Assembly: GCA_038522635.1 (NCBI GenBank)
Contig: JBCBJZ010000062.1
Coordinates: 1-19,583, forward strand
Source of the DNA: JBCBJZ01 sp038522635
Lineage (GTDB): Bacteria; Pseudomonadota; Alphaproteobacteria; Rhizobiales; Hyphomicrobiaceae
Direction of reading: 5' to 3'
Length of the DNA: 19,583 bases
The position numbers and the translations under genes were made by a program. The notes below the pieces were generated by a model, which saw nothing but the letters and a program-made list of their open reading frames with translations, was not told where the DNA came from and searched no databases. Positions 7,316-16,126 of this stretch are shown piece by piece. Every line of letters begins with the position of its first letter. Positions within the stretch are counted from its first letter, which is position 1.

Positions 7316-8320
7316 ATGCGTTACGATGATGATGACGAGCTGAGCCAAAACGTCGAGGACCGTCGCAGTCGGCGCGGGGGCGGGGGTCTGTTCCCGTTTC
7401 CCATGGGACGCGGTCGCGGACGGGGCGGCGGCGGTTTCCGCATCCCGGTGGGGCGCCGCGGGGGGCGCGGTGGCGGCTTTTCCATCATCACGCTGCTGAT
7501 CATCGGTGCGGTGATGTGGATGATGGGGCTCAATCCCTTTTCCCTCCTGACCGGGGGCGGCGGATCAGGCGCTGGCATTCCGCAATTTCCGCAGACGCCG
7601 AACTTTGAGCGTCAGGCGCAGCGTGACAACGGCACGTTCCGTTTGCCGACGAATGCTGATCGCGCACCCAAGTCAGCGGATGCCAAGAAGCTTTTCATGC
7701 AACGCGTGCTGCGTGACACCGAGCGGGTGTGGACGAAGATCTTCAAGACTCTCGGACGCCGTTACCAAGAGCCCAAGTTGGTTCTGTTCACCGGTGCGAC
7801 CCGTTCGGCCTGCGGGGTTGGCCAAGCGGCGATGGGTCCTTTCTATTGCCCGGCCGACGGCACGATCTACATCGATCTCAGCTTCTACGATGAGCTTGAG
7901 CGGCGGTTCCGGGCGCCTGGTGACTTCGCGCAAGCCTACGTGGTCGCCCACGAGGTAGGGCACCACGTGCAAAACCTGTTCGGCATCATCCCGCGCGTGC
8001 AGCAGATGAAGTCGCGCATGAGCAAGCGTGAGGCCAACCGGCTTCAAGTCAAGATGGAGCTGCAGGCCGACTGCCTGGCGGGCTTGTGGGCACGGCTCGC
8101 GCACCAGGCCGAAAACCGCCTGGAGCCGGGCGATATCGAAGAGGGTCTGCGTGCAGCCTCAGCAGTTGGGGATGACATGATCCAACGGCAGACAACCGGC
8201 CGGGTGGTGCCCGAAGCGTTCACCCACGGCTCCGCCGAACAGCGTGTGCGGTGGTTCCGTCGTGGTCTTGAAAGCGGAAAGCTGCAGGCCTGCGACACGT
8301 TCAACGCCAGCAAGCTTTGA
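7316..8320 (+). CDS. ypfJ: Neutral zinc metallopeptidase, YpfJ family
   Basis: A 334-residue membrane-anchored metallopeptidase of the YpfJ/KPN_02809 family. The acidic start (MRYDDDDELSQNVEDRR) leads into an Arg/Gly-rich cytoplasmic stretch (residues 18-54) and a single membrane helix (about 56-78, SIITLLIIGAVMWMMGLNPF). The catalytic domain carries ACGVGQAAMGPFYCP and the zinc motif H212-E-V-G-H216 (AHEVGHHVQN). A downstream ELQADCLAG segment should supply the third ligand. C-terminal HGSAEQRVRWFRRGLESG is also typical. The physiological substrate is not known for the family. The GAGGAT ribosome site sits at good distance from the ATG. It is transcribed towards mraY, with 223 bases between the two stops that hold no gene or clear terminator. 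Confidence 0.93.
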   Translation: MRYDDDDELSQNVEDRRSRRGGGGLFPFPMGRGRGRGGGGFRIPVGRRGGRGGGFSIITLLIIGAVMWMMGLNPFSLLTGGGGSGAGIPQFPQTPNFERQAQRDNGTFRLPTNADRAPKSADAKKLFMQRVLRDTERVWTKIFKTLGRRYQEPKLVLFTGATRSACGVGQAAMGPFYCPADGTIYIDLSFYDELERRFRAPGDFAQAYVVAHEVGHHVQNLFGIIPRVQQMKSRMSKREANRLQVKMELQADCLAGLWARLAHQAENRLEPGDIEEGLRAASAVGDDMIQRQTTGRVVPEAFTHGSAEQRVRWFRRGLESGKLQACDTFNASKL

Positions 8321-8543
8321 GCCGTCACGCAACAGGGTTGATCACGCGGCTGCGAAGGTGAACGGTAAAGCCTAAGGTCGATAAAGCGGCTCGCTCGGAT
8401 TATGACGGGCAACGCTCATGGCGACGCGCGGCTACGCTTGAGCGGGTGAGCGCATTGTCAGCGATCAGCCACGACGCGTAGCGCTTGGCACAGCTGTCCG
8501 CCGCGCGCTTGCTCAACGGCCCGCAGCTGCGCCGACCGCCCGC

Positions 8544-9632
8544 TTACCGCAACTTCAGCGTCGCGAGACCGACCAGCGCCAGCACCACCGAGATAATCCA
8601 AAAGCGCACAACCACGGTGGATTCCTCCCATCCCTTCTGCTCGAAGTGATGGTGCAGCGGCGCCATCCGGAAGACGCGCTTCCCCGTCAGCTTGAAACTG
8701 ACCACCTGGATGATCACCGACAGCGTTTCGAGCACAAACAGACCGCCCACGATTGCCAGCACAATCTCATGCTTCGTCGCAACCGCGATCGATCCCAACG
8801 CGCCGCCCAACGCCAATGATCCCGTGTCGCCCATGAAGATCATCGCAGGCGGCGCGTTGAACCACAAAAAGCCGAGGCCCGCGCCGATCAGCGCGCCACA
8901 GATGATCGCCAGTTCACCGGTCCCCGCCACGTAGTGGATCTGCAGGTAGGACGCGAATTTCACGTTCCCCGACAAATAGGCGATCAGACCGAATGTCGCC
9001 GCGGCGATCATCACCGGTACGATCGCCAATCCATCGAGCCCGTCGGTCAAGTTGACCGCGTTGCCCGCGCCCGCGATCACCACGACCCCGACCAGAATGA
9101 ACAGCGTGCCCAGCGGCACCAGCGCATCCTTCAAAAACGGGATGGTGAGCGATGATGAAAACCCAGGCTTGCCAAGTTGCATCACGATCCATGTCGCGAG
9201 CGCTGCCACGGAAAGCTCCATGACCAGTTTGATCTTGCCTGAAAACTTATGCGACGTGGCCTGCTTCGTGACCTTGAGATAGTCGTCGTAGAAGCCGATG
9301 GCGCCGTAGGCGAGCGTGACTGCCAGCACGATCCACACGTAAGGGTTCGCCCAATTCGCCCAAAGCAGCGTCGCGACGGTGACGCCGAGCAGGATCATCA
9401 GCCCGCCCATGGTCGGCGTACCCTGCTTCTTGACGATGTGGCTCTGGGGGCCATCGCTGCGGATCGGTTGGCCTTTGCCCTGACGCACCCGCAGGCTGTC
9501 GATGATCATCGGGCCAAACAGGAACACGAACAGCAGCGCGGTGACGATGGCGCCGCCGGTGCGGAAGGTGATGTAGCGGAAAACGTTGAGGGGGCCGAAT
9601 TGATCGCTGAAATTGACGAGCTCATAGAGCAT
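8544..9632 (-). CDS. mraY: Phospho-N-acetylmuramoyl-pentapeptide transferase
   Basis: MraY moves phospho-MurNAc-pentapeptide from UDP to undecaprenyl phosphate, giving lipid I on the cytoplasmic side of the membrane. The 362-residue polytopic protein shows the active-site motifs: DDYLK (116-120), NLTDGLDGLA (194-203), MGDTGSLALG (267-276) and PLHHHFEQKGWEES (325-338). The frame opens 20 codons earlier, but the ATG at 9632 gives the family's usual MLYELVNFS start and length. It follows murF by 88 bases. It is the last dcw gene here: the expected murD, ftsW and murG do not follow. Confidence 0.97.
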   Translation of the reverse strand: MLYELVNFSDQFGPLNVFRYITFRTGGAIVTALLFVFLFGPMIIDSLRVRQGKGQPIRSDGPQSHIVKKQGTPTMGGLMILLGVTVATLLWANWANPYVWIVLAVTLAYGAIGFYDDYLKVTKQATSHKFSGKIKLVMELSVAALATWIVMQLGKPGFSSSLTIPFLKDALVPLGTLFILVGVVVIAGAGNAVNLTDGLDGLAIVPVMIAAATFGLIAYLSGNVKFASYLQIHYVAGTGELAIICGALIGAGLGFLWFNAPPAMIFMGDTGSLALGGALGSIAVATKHEIVLAIVGGLFVLETLSVIIQVVSFKLTGKRVFRMAPLHHHFEQKGWEESTVVVRFWIISVVLALVGLATLKLR

Positions 9633-9720
9633 GGGCGTGCCGGTCTCCCCTGCAACCGCGGCCGCGTCCGAGGCGCAAGGCATCGGGCGCAAGATGCAGC
9701 GGCTACGGCCGCCGACCGGC

Positions 9721-11208
9721 TTAGCTTTTGGCCTTTGGGGCCGCCTCGCGCAAGTCTTTGATCAGAGCCTCGACAATTGGACCCATGCGCGAACCAAGCG
9801 AGCCTTTCACCATCACCGCATCACCAGCCTCCAGGGCCGCCCGCAGCGCCGGATAGAGCGTGGCTGCATCCGCGCACCAGGCGCCGCGGCGGGCTTTAGG
9901 CAGCCGCTCGTATAAGTGTTTCATCTGCGGTCCACAGGTGAAGACCAGATCGATCTGCGCCTGCTCAAGCGGCGTGGCCAGCCCTTCATGCATCGTGCGC
10001 GCGTGGACGCCCAATTCGAGCATGTCGCCCATCACCGCGATGCGCCTTGGATGGTCAGCCCGCGGCAACAGCGCCATGCCGTGGATCACGGCCGCCATCG
10101 AAGCGGGGTTGGCGTTGTAGCTTTCGTCGATGAGCAGAAGGGGCGCATCGGGCGTCGCGTGATCCGTCGCCGCGTTCGATGGTGCGCTTGAAGGCGCTTT
10201 CAGCAACAGGCGGGCTCCTCGGCCCGCGCCCGCTTGAACCGCGCCGAGCGCTGCGGCGGCCGAACCAACATCCGCGCCGAGCACATCACAGGCGGCAAGG
10301 GCTGCAAGCGCGTTGAGCGCGATGTGACGACCGGGTGTGGCAAGCGCGATCGGCCATGCGGTGCCGCCAAGCTCGAGCGTGAATCGCGAGCCATCCGGCG
10401 TCATCGTCAGGTCGCGAAGCTGTACGTCGGCTGTTTCGTCTGAGCCGAACAACGTGATGCTCGCACCTTGCGCTTGCGCTTCGTTGATCAGCCGCGGCGC
10501 ATGGCGGTTGTCGCGGTTGATGAGCGCGGTTCCCCCCCCGCCGCTCCCAGGTTCGAGCCCACTGAAGATCTCAGCCTTGGCATCCGCAATCGCCGCTTCG
10601 TCCTTGAACTGGCCGATGTGCACCGGCAGCACGTTCAGCACGATCGCCGCATGCGGGCGCACCATGCGCGTCAGCGGCGTGATCTCGCCGGGGTGGTTCA
10701 TCCCGATCTCGAAGACGCCGTAGCGGGTCTCGGCCGGCATGCGGGCCAGCGTCAGCGGCACGCCCCAGTGGTTGTTGTAGGATTTGTCGGACGCGTGCGT
10801 CGCGCCGTTGGCCGACAGCATGGCGCGCAGCATTTCCTTGGTGCCCGTTTTGCCGGCGCTGCCCGTCACCGCAACGATGCGGGCCTGCGTGCGTGCCCGC
10901 GCGGCCCGCCCAAGCGCTTCAAGGGCGGTCAGCGGATCGCCGACCCGCAGCAACATGCCGTCGCCCGGCCGTCGCGCGTAGTCGTCCCGCACAAGTGCAG
11001 CCGCAGCGCCTGCCACGAACGCGGCTTCCACGAACTCATGGCCATCGCGTTGATCGGTCAGCGCGACGAACAGATCGCCTGCCGCGACCGAACGGCTGTC
11101 GATGGAAACACCGTCGATGGCATGCACCGCCACACCGCCTGGCGCGTCTTCGCGCGTGGCGCCGGTTGCGGCCACCGCATCGTCGAACGTCCACAGTGGC
11201 GCGGTCAT
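9721..11208 (-). CDS. murF: UDP-MurNAc-tripeptide-D-alanyl-D-alanine ligase
   Basis: MurF adds D-Ala-D-Ala to UDP-MurNAc-tripeptide with ATP in the cytoplasm. The 495-residue protein has the three Mur-ligase domains: the uridine-binding N-terminal part (SIDSRSVAAGDLFVAL), the central ATPase with P-loop VTGSAGKTGTKEML (114-127), DKSYNNHWGVPLTLA and EIGMNHPGEI, and the C-terminal domain with DESYNANPASM and VMGDMLELG. The ATG overlaps the murE stop by 4 bases (ATGA), indicating translational coupling. A poly-C stretch around 10530 encodes an internal Gly run and is a possible sequencing trouble spot, but the frame is intact. Confidence 0.97.
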   Translation of the reverse strand: MTAPLWTFDDAVAATGATREDAPGGVAVHAIDGVSIDSRSVAAGDLFVALTDQRDGHEFVEAAFVAGAAAALVRDDYARRPGDGMLLRVGDPLTALEALGRAARARTQARIVAVTGSAGKTGTKEMLRAMLSANGATHASDKSYNNHWGVPLTLARMPAETRYGVFEIGMNHPGEITPLTRMVRPHAAIVLNVLPVHIGQFKDEAAIADAKAEIFSGLEPGSGGGGTALINRDNRHAPRLINEAQAQGASITLFGSDETADVQLRDLTMTPDGSRFTLELGGTAWPIALATPGRHIALNALAALAACDVLGADVGSAAAALGAVQAGAGRGARLLLKAPSSAPSNAATDHATPDAPLLLIDESYNANPASMAAVIHGMALLPRADHPRRIAVMGDMLELGVHARTMHEGLATPLEQAQIDLVFTCGPQMKHLYERLPKARRGAWCADAATLYPALRAALEAGDAVMVKGSLGSRMGPIVEALIKDLREAAPKAKS

Positions 11209-12692
11209 GAGCGCACCTGCTGCGTCACGCCACCTGATGGCACAAGCGCCTTGGCGATTTCCTCGTGATCAGAAAACGGTAGCACCTGGTCGCCGACGAT
11301 CTGTCCTGGCTCGTGGCCCTTGCCGGCGACCACCAGCACATCGCCCTCGCCCAGCATATGCGCGCCTCGCGCGATCGCTTCAGCGCGGTCGCCGATCTCG
11401 CGCGCATCCGGCGCTGCAGCCATCATGGCGGCGCGGATCGCGGCGGGGTCCTCGGTGCGCGGGTTGTCGTCGGTGATGATCACATCATCGGCGAGGCGCG
11501 CGGCGATGGCACCCATCAGCGGACGCTTGCCTTGGTCGCGATCCCCGCCGCAGCCGACCACGCAGATCAGTCGGCCCGTGACAAACGGGCGTAACGCCTG
11601 CAGCACCGCTTCGAGCGCCTCGGGCTTGTGCGCATAGTCCACCACGGCGAGCCCACCGCGCGTTTCCGCCACCACTTCAAGCCGCCCTTTAACGCCCCGC
11701 AGACGCCCGAGGTCGGCGAACACCGTGCCTGGATCGAGGCCGGTCGCGAGCGCTAGCCCCGCTGCGACGAGCGCGTTGGACGCTTGGTAGGTGCCGATTA
11801 ACGGCAGATCAAACGCGTGCGTGCTGCCGTCGTAGCGAACCTCCAAACGCTGGCGAAACCCATGACGCTCGGACGCGACGAGCTGCAACGTCTCCCCCGC
11901 CTTCCCGACGCTCATCACGTTGAGCCCACGGGCTTGCGCGCGCGCGATCACGGCAGCGCTGACGCCATCGTCCGCCTCGATCACCGCATGCTGCCCGGGC
12001 ACAAGCAGCGCCTCGAACAAGCGCATCTTCGCATCGAGGTAGTGCTCCACGCTTGGATGATAGTCCATGTGATCGCGCCCGAGGTTCGTGAAGGCGCCGG
12101 CCGTCAGGCGCACGCCGTCGAGGCGGAATTGATCAAGACCATGGGAGGAGGCTTCAAAGGCCAGGTGCGTGACGCCCTCGCCGGCGAGGGTTGCGAGCGA
12201 TGCGGCAAGCGACACCGGGTCTGGCGTGGTGAGCCCGCCGTAGACGCTGCCGTCGGGTTTCACCAGGCCAAGTGTACCAAGCGAGGCTGCGCGCGCGCCG
12301 GCGTGCGCGAAGATCTGCCGTGTGAAATCAGCCACCGATGTTTTGCCGCTTGTGCCGGTGACGGCGACGATGGTGCGCGGCTGCTCGGCATGGAAGGCGG
12401 CGGCCAGTTGGGCAAGCGCCCGGCGCACGTTGCTGGCGGTGATGATGGCGATCTCGGCATCGATGTTAGCTGGCAGTGCCGTCCCCTCAGGGACCAACAA
12501 CGCGCTGGCGCCGCTTTGGATCGCGGAGGCGATGAACGTGCGGCCATCGACCTGGGTGCCAGGGATCGCCGCGAACAGCCAGCCTGGCTGCACCGCCCGG
12601 CTGTCGGCTGTAATCCCCGCGATGGAGATCTGCGCGGCCCCTGCGGAGAGAGTGATTCCATCGAGGCCGCTGGCGAGCGCTTGCAGGTTCAT
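11205..12692 (-). CDS. murE: UDP-MurNAc-L-Ala-D-Glu:meso-diaminopimelate ligase
   Basis: MurE adds the third residue of the stem peptide. The 495-residue protein shows ADSRAVQPGWLFAAIPG near the N-terminus, the P-loop TGTSGKTS (112-119), the probable carbamylated Lys in YLDAKMRLF (about 222) and VDYAHKPEAL. DNPRTEDP starts at 409, and DNPR is the signature of meso-DAP specificity. So the organism has DAP-type peptidoglycan. The start has a modest AAGG site about 10 bases upstream. It overlaps murF by 4 bases. Unlike the other early dcw genes it is separated from its upstream neighbour ftsI by 295 bases containing a repeat. Confidence 0.97.
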   Translation of the reverse strand: MNLQALASGLDGITLSAGAAQISIAGITADSRAVQPGWLFAAIPGTQVDGRTFIASAIQSGASALLVPEGTALPANIDAEIAIITASNVRRALAQLAAAFHAEQPRTIVAVTGTSGKTSVADFTRQIFAHAGARAASLGTLGLVKPDGSVYGGLTTPDPVSLAASLATLAGEGVTHLAFEASSHGLDQFRLDGVRLTAGAFTNLGRDHMDYHPSVEHYLDAKMRLFEALLVPGQHAVIEADDGVSAAVIARAQARGLNVMSVGKAGETLQLVASERHGFRQRLEVRYDGSTHAFDLPLIGTYQASNALVAAGLALATGLDPGTVFADLGRLRGVKGRLEVVAETRGGLAVVDYAHKPEALEAVLQALRPFVTGRLICVVGCGGDRDQGKRPLMGAIAARLADDVIITDDNPRTEDPAAIRAAMMAAAPDAREIGDRAEAIARGAHMLGEGDVLVVAGKGHEPGQIVGDQVLPFSDHEEIAKALVPSGGVTQQVRS

Positions 12693-12740
12693 CGTGACGT
12701 GCCTTGGGTTGATGAGCGCCCTTAACGCTAGAGTGGGCGA

Positions 12741-12770
12741 ACTTTAGGAGCGAGAGGCGCAACGCGTCAA
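12741..12770 (-). promoter_or_regulatory. Candidate internal promoter for murE-murF-mraY
   Basis: On the minus strand TTGACG (12765-12770) is followed after 18 bases by TAAAGT (12741-12746), a fair match to a housekeeping promoter, about 50 bases before the murE start. It lies between the repeat copy and murE, where a promoter would be needed if the repeat hinders read-through from ftsI. Sequence match only. Confidence 0.4.
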
Positions 12771-12818
12771 AGGGCAGCGTAGGTTTATCACCGCCCCGTC
12801 AGTGCCGCCCGCCACCGC

Positions 12819-12969
12819 CCAGAGCTACGGGCGCAAAGTGCGAATCACCGGCCAAACACTCAGGCCTTGCCTTTGCGCCCAAAGTTGCTCTGCACACTAA
12901 ATACAGATCATCTCTGGTCGATTTCGGGTTCACCTACGGTGATCCCGATCGATCGCTGAGATGATCTAG
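12819..12969 (+). repeat. Two-hairpin dispersed repeat, full copy B
   Basis: Same element and same orientation as the copy at 6927. Hairpin 1 is 12821-12891 (GGGCGCAAAG/CTTTGCGCCC core) and hairpin 2 is 12905-12967 (AGATCATCT/AGATGATCT, with TCGGG/CCCGA and TCACC/GGTGA inside). The right edge is CTAG and the left edge CCAG. It fills half of the 295-base ftsI-murE gap, inside an otherwise tightly packed operon and antisense to it. The rest of the gap holds only the candidate murE promoter. Confidence 0.85.
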
Positions 12970-12987
12970 CCCCAAGACCAAGGGGAC

Positions 12988-14691
12988 CTAGCGCTGCAAC
13001 AGCGGGGCGATGCGCGCGATGATCTCAGCCGCAAGAGGTGCTGCGGTCCGGTCGGCACCCACGCCGTGGCCGATCGCTTCAACGCGGGCATCATGGCCGG
13101 CGCGCGCGGAATCGACACCGCCATCGCGCGGCTCAAACAGCGAGATCAGCAGCACATAGCGCCGTTCAGCCAAAGCGAAGGTTGCGAGGAACGAGGAAAT
13201 CACCCGGTCACGCGCGTAGCCGCCTGCCACCGGTTGTTCCGCCGTCCCGGTCTTGCCGCCGACCTGCAAGCCGATCAGCGCCGCGCCTTGCCCGGTCGCG
13301 CCTGGATCTGAAACGGCCGCACGCAGCATGCGCCGCATGGTGGCTGAAACGCCGGCTGGCAGCACGCGGCGCCGTAGGGCCATAGCGTCCGCGCGGGGCT
13401 GTGCGATGAAGCTCGGCACCACCTGATAGCCGCCGTTCACAAGGCTCGCCGCCGCCACCGCCACCTGTAGCGGCGCCACCGCCAAGCCGTGGCCGAAGGC
13501 GATGGTCGCCGTCTCCGCTTCACCCCACGTCGCGGGTAGCTGGGGTGCTGCGATCGGCCCGGCTTCGCTTGCCATGGGGGTGAGCAGGCCCACGCGGCGT
13601 AAGAAGCGGCGTTGGGCGTGCGCGCCCGTCGCCAACGCCATGCGCGCTGAACCGATGTTGGACGAGCGCGTGAAAATCCTGCGCGCGCTCATCCAGGCCG
13701 CTTGGCGAGGATCACCGCGAACCGTTCGCCCCCCGACCCGCAAAGGCCCGCGCGTCGAAAAACGCCGTTCCGGTGTCGCGCGACCCGCATCAAGCGCCAT
13801 CGCCAGCGTGAAGGCTTTCATGATGGAGCCCAACTCATAGCTGCCACCCTGTAACCGATCGGCGTTGGCAGGGCGCAACGCTTCCACCGGTCGGTTCGGG
13901 TTGACGCGCGGCACCGAGACCGCGGCGACGATCGCGCCCGTATCGGCATCAAGCAGCACACCGCTTGAAGCCTTCGCCCGCCAGCGCCGCCGCGCTTCGC
14001 TCAGCATGTGCGCCATCGCATGTTGGATGCCCGCATCGATCGAGAGGCGCACGGGCGGCCGCTTTGGCAAAGCCTGCGCCACCGCCCCTGAAACCGCGCG
14101 TACGGCCAGCCCTTGCGCATCGATGGTGCGCTCAAGGCCCGCGAGCCCACGGTTGTCGGCATCGACGCCGCCGAGCACATGGCCCGCCAGTACGCCGGCC
14201 GGATACATGCGCTTCAACTCGTCTCGAAAGCCAAGGCCTGGCAAACCCAGATTATGGATCGCCTGGGCTGTGGCGGGCGTCAGGCCACGCTTGATCCACA
14301 CGAAGCGACGGCTCTTGTTGCTCATGCGGCGGCGCAATTGCGCTTCATCGAGCGTGGGCAGGATCGCGCGCACTTGCTCGACGACGCGATCCACGTTGAG
14401 TACCTGCGAAGGGTCCGCGAAAAGCGAATGCGCCTGCACATCGATCGCGAGCAAGCGACCGCGCGCATCGGTGATCGCGGGGCGGGCGTAGCTGCTCGAA
14501 AGCGGCGCAAGCCTGCTCACGTTGGTGTCGGGTGACGCGATCCAGGCCAAGCGCGTGAGTTGGCCGATCAGCACGAGAAAGCAGAGCGCGAACGCAAGCC
14601 GCAGACCAACGGTGCGGCGCTCAACGGCGATGCTGGCGGGTTCTGCGCCAGCGTCCCCTGCGGTGACCCGGATCGGCGTGCCAGCCCTCAT
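12988..14691 (-). CDS. ftsI: Peptidoglycan D,D-transpeptidase FtsI (PBP3)
   Basis: FtsI cross-links septal peptidoglycan as part of the divisome. The 567-residue protein has a short cytoplasmic head, a membrane helix (about 30-50, LRLAFALCFLVLIGQLTRLA) and the PBP dimerisation domain (ARPAITDARGRLLAIDV; GLAGLERTID). The transpeptidase domain carries catalytic S289-I-M-K292 (ELGSIMKAFT), S343-S-N345 and K480-TG (GGKTGTAEQPV). All three penicillin-binding motifs are present. The start overlaps the ftsL stop by 4 bases. Its stop is followed by the full repeat copy B. Confidence 0.96.
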   Translation of the reverse strand: MRAGTPIRVTAGDAGAEPASIAVERRTVGLRLAFALCFLVLIGQLTRLAWIASPDTNVSRLAPLSSSYARPAITDARGRLLAIDVQAHSLFADPSQVLNVDRVVEQVRAILPTLDEAQLRRRMSNKSRRFVWIKRGLTPATAQAIHNLGLPGLGFRDELKRMYPAGVLAGHVLGGVDADNRGLAGLERTIDAQGLAVRAVSGAVAQALPKRPPVRLSIDAGIQHAMAHMLSEARRRWRAKASSGVLLDADTGAIVAAVSVPRVNPNRPVEALRPANADRLQGGSYELGSIMKAFTLAMALDAGRATPERRFSTRGPLRVGGRTVRGDPRQAAWMSARRIFTRSSNIGSARMALATGAHAQRRFLRRVGLLTPMASEAGPIAAPQLPATWGEAETATIAFGHGLAVAPLQVAVAAASLVNGGYQVVPSFIAQPRADAMALRRRVLPAGVSATMRRMLRAAVSDPGATGQGAALIGLQVGGKTGTAEQPVAGGYARDRVISSFLATFALAERRYVLLISLFEPRDGGVDSARAGHDARVEAIGHGVGADRTAAPLAAEIIARIAPLLQR

Positions 14692-15035
14692 CGTGGGGGT
14701 GGCCGGCGAAAGGTAAGACGCGCGTCGCGTTGCGCATTCGTGCGGGTTTGATCGAGATGTTTCACCCGCGGGAGCGGTGTCTTGCGACGAGGTAACGTCA
14801 TCGCATGACGAGGTGCCATCATCCGCAGGCGGCGGGCGAGCGCCTGGATCCGCGAGGGACGTGCCAGATGCGCGCGCTGCGCCTTGAGGGATGTGACCTC
14901 GCGCCGCAGAGCTTCGAGCGCCCGCGTCTGCGCATCCACGCTGGCGCGCAACCGGCGGGTATCATCCTTCACCATGTAGACGCCGATCCCGAGAACCGCC
15001 GTCAAGATAGCCATCACGCCCGCCAACCGCCGCAT
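14688..15035 (-). CDS. ftsL: Cell division protein FtsL
   Basis: Position between rsmH and ftsI and the layout identify this 115-residue protein: a short N-terminus, one membrane helix (about 3-22, LAGVMAILTAVLGIGVYMV), then a coiled-coil-like stretch (DTRRLRASVDAQTRALEALRREV...LKAQRAHL). FtsL joins FtsB and FtsQ in the divisome. Residues after 60 are basic and Pro-rich, without a family match I can point to. The frame is open 16 codons earlier, but the ATG at 15035 has GGAGG six bases upstream and places the helix normally. It overlaps ftsI by 4 bases. Confidence 0.85.
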   Translation of the reverse strand: MRRLAGVMAILTAVLGIGVYMVKDDTRRLRASVDAQTRALEALRREVTSLKAQRAHLARPSRIQALARRLRMMAPRHAMTLPRRKTPLPRVKHLDQTRTNAQRDARLTFRRPPPR

Positions 15036-15094
15036 GGTGGTCCTCCGCTCGCGTTCTCGCTTCAAGACCACCGCGACGCGCACAACGTGCGCGG

Positions 15095-16126
15095 TCAGTC
15101 GTCATCCGTTGGCCACGGCGCCGCCGCGGTCCGCACTGCGGCGCGTAACTTCGCCGAGCGCGCGCGCGGATTAGCCGCCGTTTCCGTTTCGTTAGGGCTA
15201 ACAGGGCGACGGTTAAGGAATTGGAAACTTGGGTCCCGGGCCTGGGCCCGCGCACTGGCCAGTTGCGGAAGATGGCGTGAGCCGCGGTCTTGCTCGCCGC
15301 AGCGGCGGGCGAGGAACCGTTTTGCGATACGGTCTTCAAGCGAGTGGAAACTGACCACCACCAGCCGCCCACCCGGCGCCAGGATGCGCTCAGCGGCTGC
15401 GAGGCCCGCACGCAGTTCGCCCAGTTCATCGTTCACATGCGCCCGAAGCGCTTGGAACGTGCGTGTTGCTGGATGCTTCGGATCACCAGGCTTACGTCCG
15501 AGCACCCCGGCCACGATGTCGGCCAGCTGCGCGGTGGTGGTGATGGGGGCTGCTTCGCGCGCTTTGATGATGGCACGGGCGATCGCGCGGGAGCGCCGCT
15601 CCTCGCCCAGCTCAAAGAGGATGGCCGCGAGCGGTTCAGCATCAAGCGAATTGACGACGTCTGCTGCGCTTTCGCCGCTGGCGCCCATCCGCATGTCGAG
15701 CGGGCCCTCGTGCTGGAAGGAAAACCCGCGCTCGGGCGTATCGAGCTGCATCGACGAGACGCCGATGTCGAGCACCACACCGTCGGCCTGGCCCCAACCA
15801 TGTACGCTGGCCACTTCATCGAGCGTGCTGAACGTCGCCAGTTTCAACGCCAGGCGGTCGCCCTGCTCGCGGGCGAGCGCAACGGCGGGCTCGGCAGCGA
15901 TCGCGGTCGGGTCCCGGTCGAGCGCCAGCACGCAGCACCCGGACGCCTCAAGGATCGCCCGTGTGTAACCACCTGCGCCAAAGGTGCCGTCGATGATGCG
16001 GTCACCAGGGGCCGGCGCAAGCGCTTCCAGCACCGCGGCGAGTAACACGGGGACATGACGCGATTGGCCCTCTTGCGCAGCGCGCTCTCGCTCAGGCGAG
16101 GTCCCTCGAGCGCTGCGACGCGTCAT
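15095..16126 (-). CDS. rsmH: 16S rRNA (cytosine1402-N4)-methyltransferase
   Basis: RsmH (MraW) methylates C1402 of 16S rRNA at the P site using S-adenosylmethionine. The 343-residue protein starts with a 20-residue charged extension. Then come HVPVLLAAVLEAL, the SAM motif DGTFGAGGYTRAIL (46-59), LALDRDP, VVLDIGVSSMQLDTPERGFSF, and near the end VVSFHSLEDRIAKRF, all family hallmarks. It overlaps the mraZ stop by 4 bases, so the two are translationally coupled, and is followed by ftsL after 59 bases. Confidence 0.97.
   Translation of the reverse strand: MTRRSARGTSPERERAAQEGQSRHVPVLLAAVLEALAPAPGDRIIDGTFGAGGYTRAILEASGCCVLALDRDPTAIAAEPAVALAREQGDRLALKLATFSTLDEVASVHGWGQADGVVLDIGVSSMQLDTPERGFSFQHEGPLDMRMGASGESAADVVNSLDAEPLAAILFELGEERRSRAIARAIIKAREAAPITTTAQLADIVAGVLGRKPGDPKHPATRTFQALRAHVNDELGELRAGLAAAERILAPGGRLVVVSFHSLEDRIAKRFLARRCGEQDRGSRHLPQLASARAQARDPSFQFLNRRPVSPNETETAANPRARSAKLRAAVRTAAAPWPTDDD

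Noticed and set aside
11817..12725. 302-codon plus-strand frame opposite murE
   Set aside because: Antisense shadow of a clear murE; no family-like segments.
14805..15968. 387-codon plus-strand frame opposite ftsL and rsmH
   Set aside because: Antisense shadow, Ser/Arg/Ala-rich low-complexity product.
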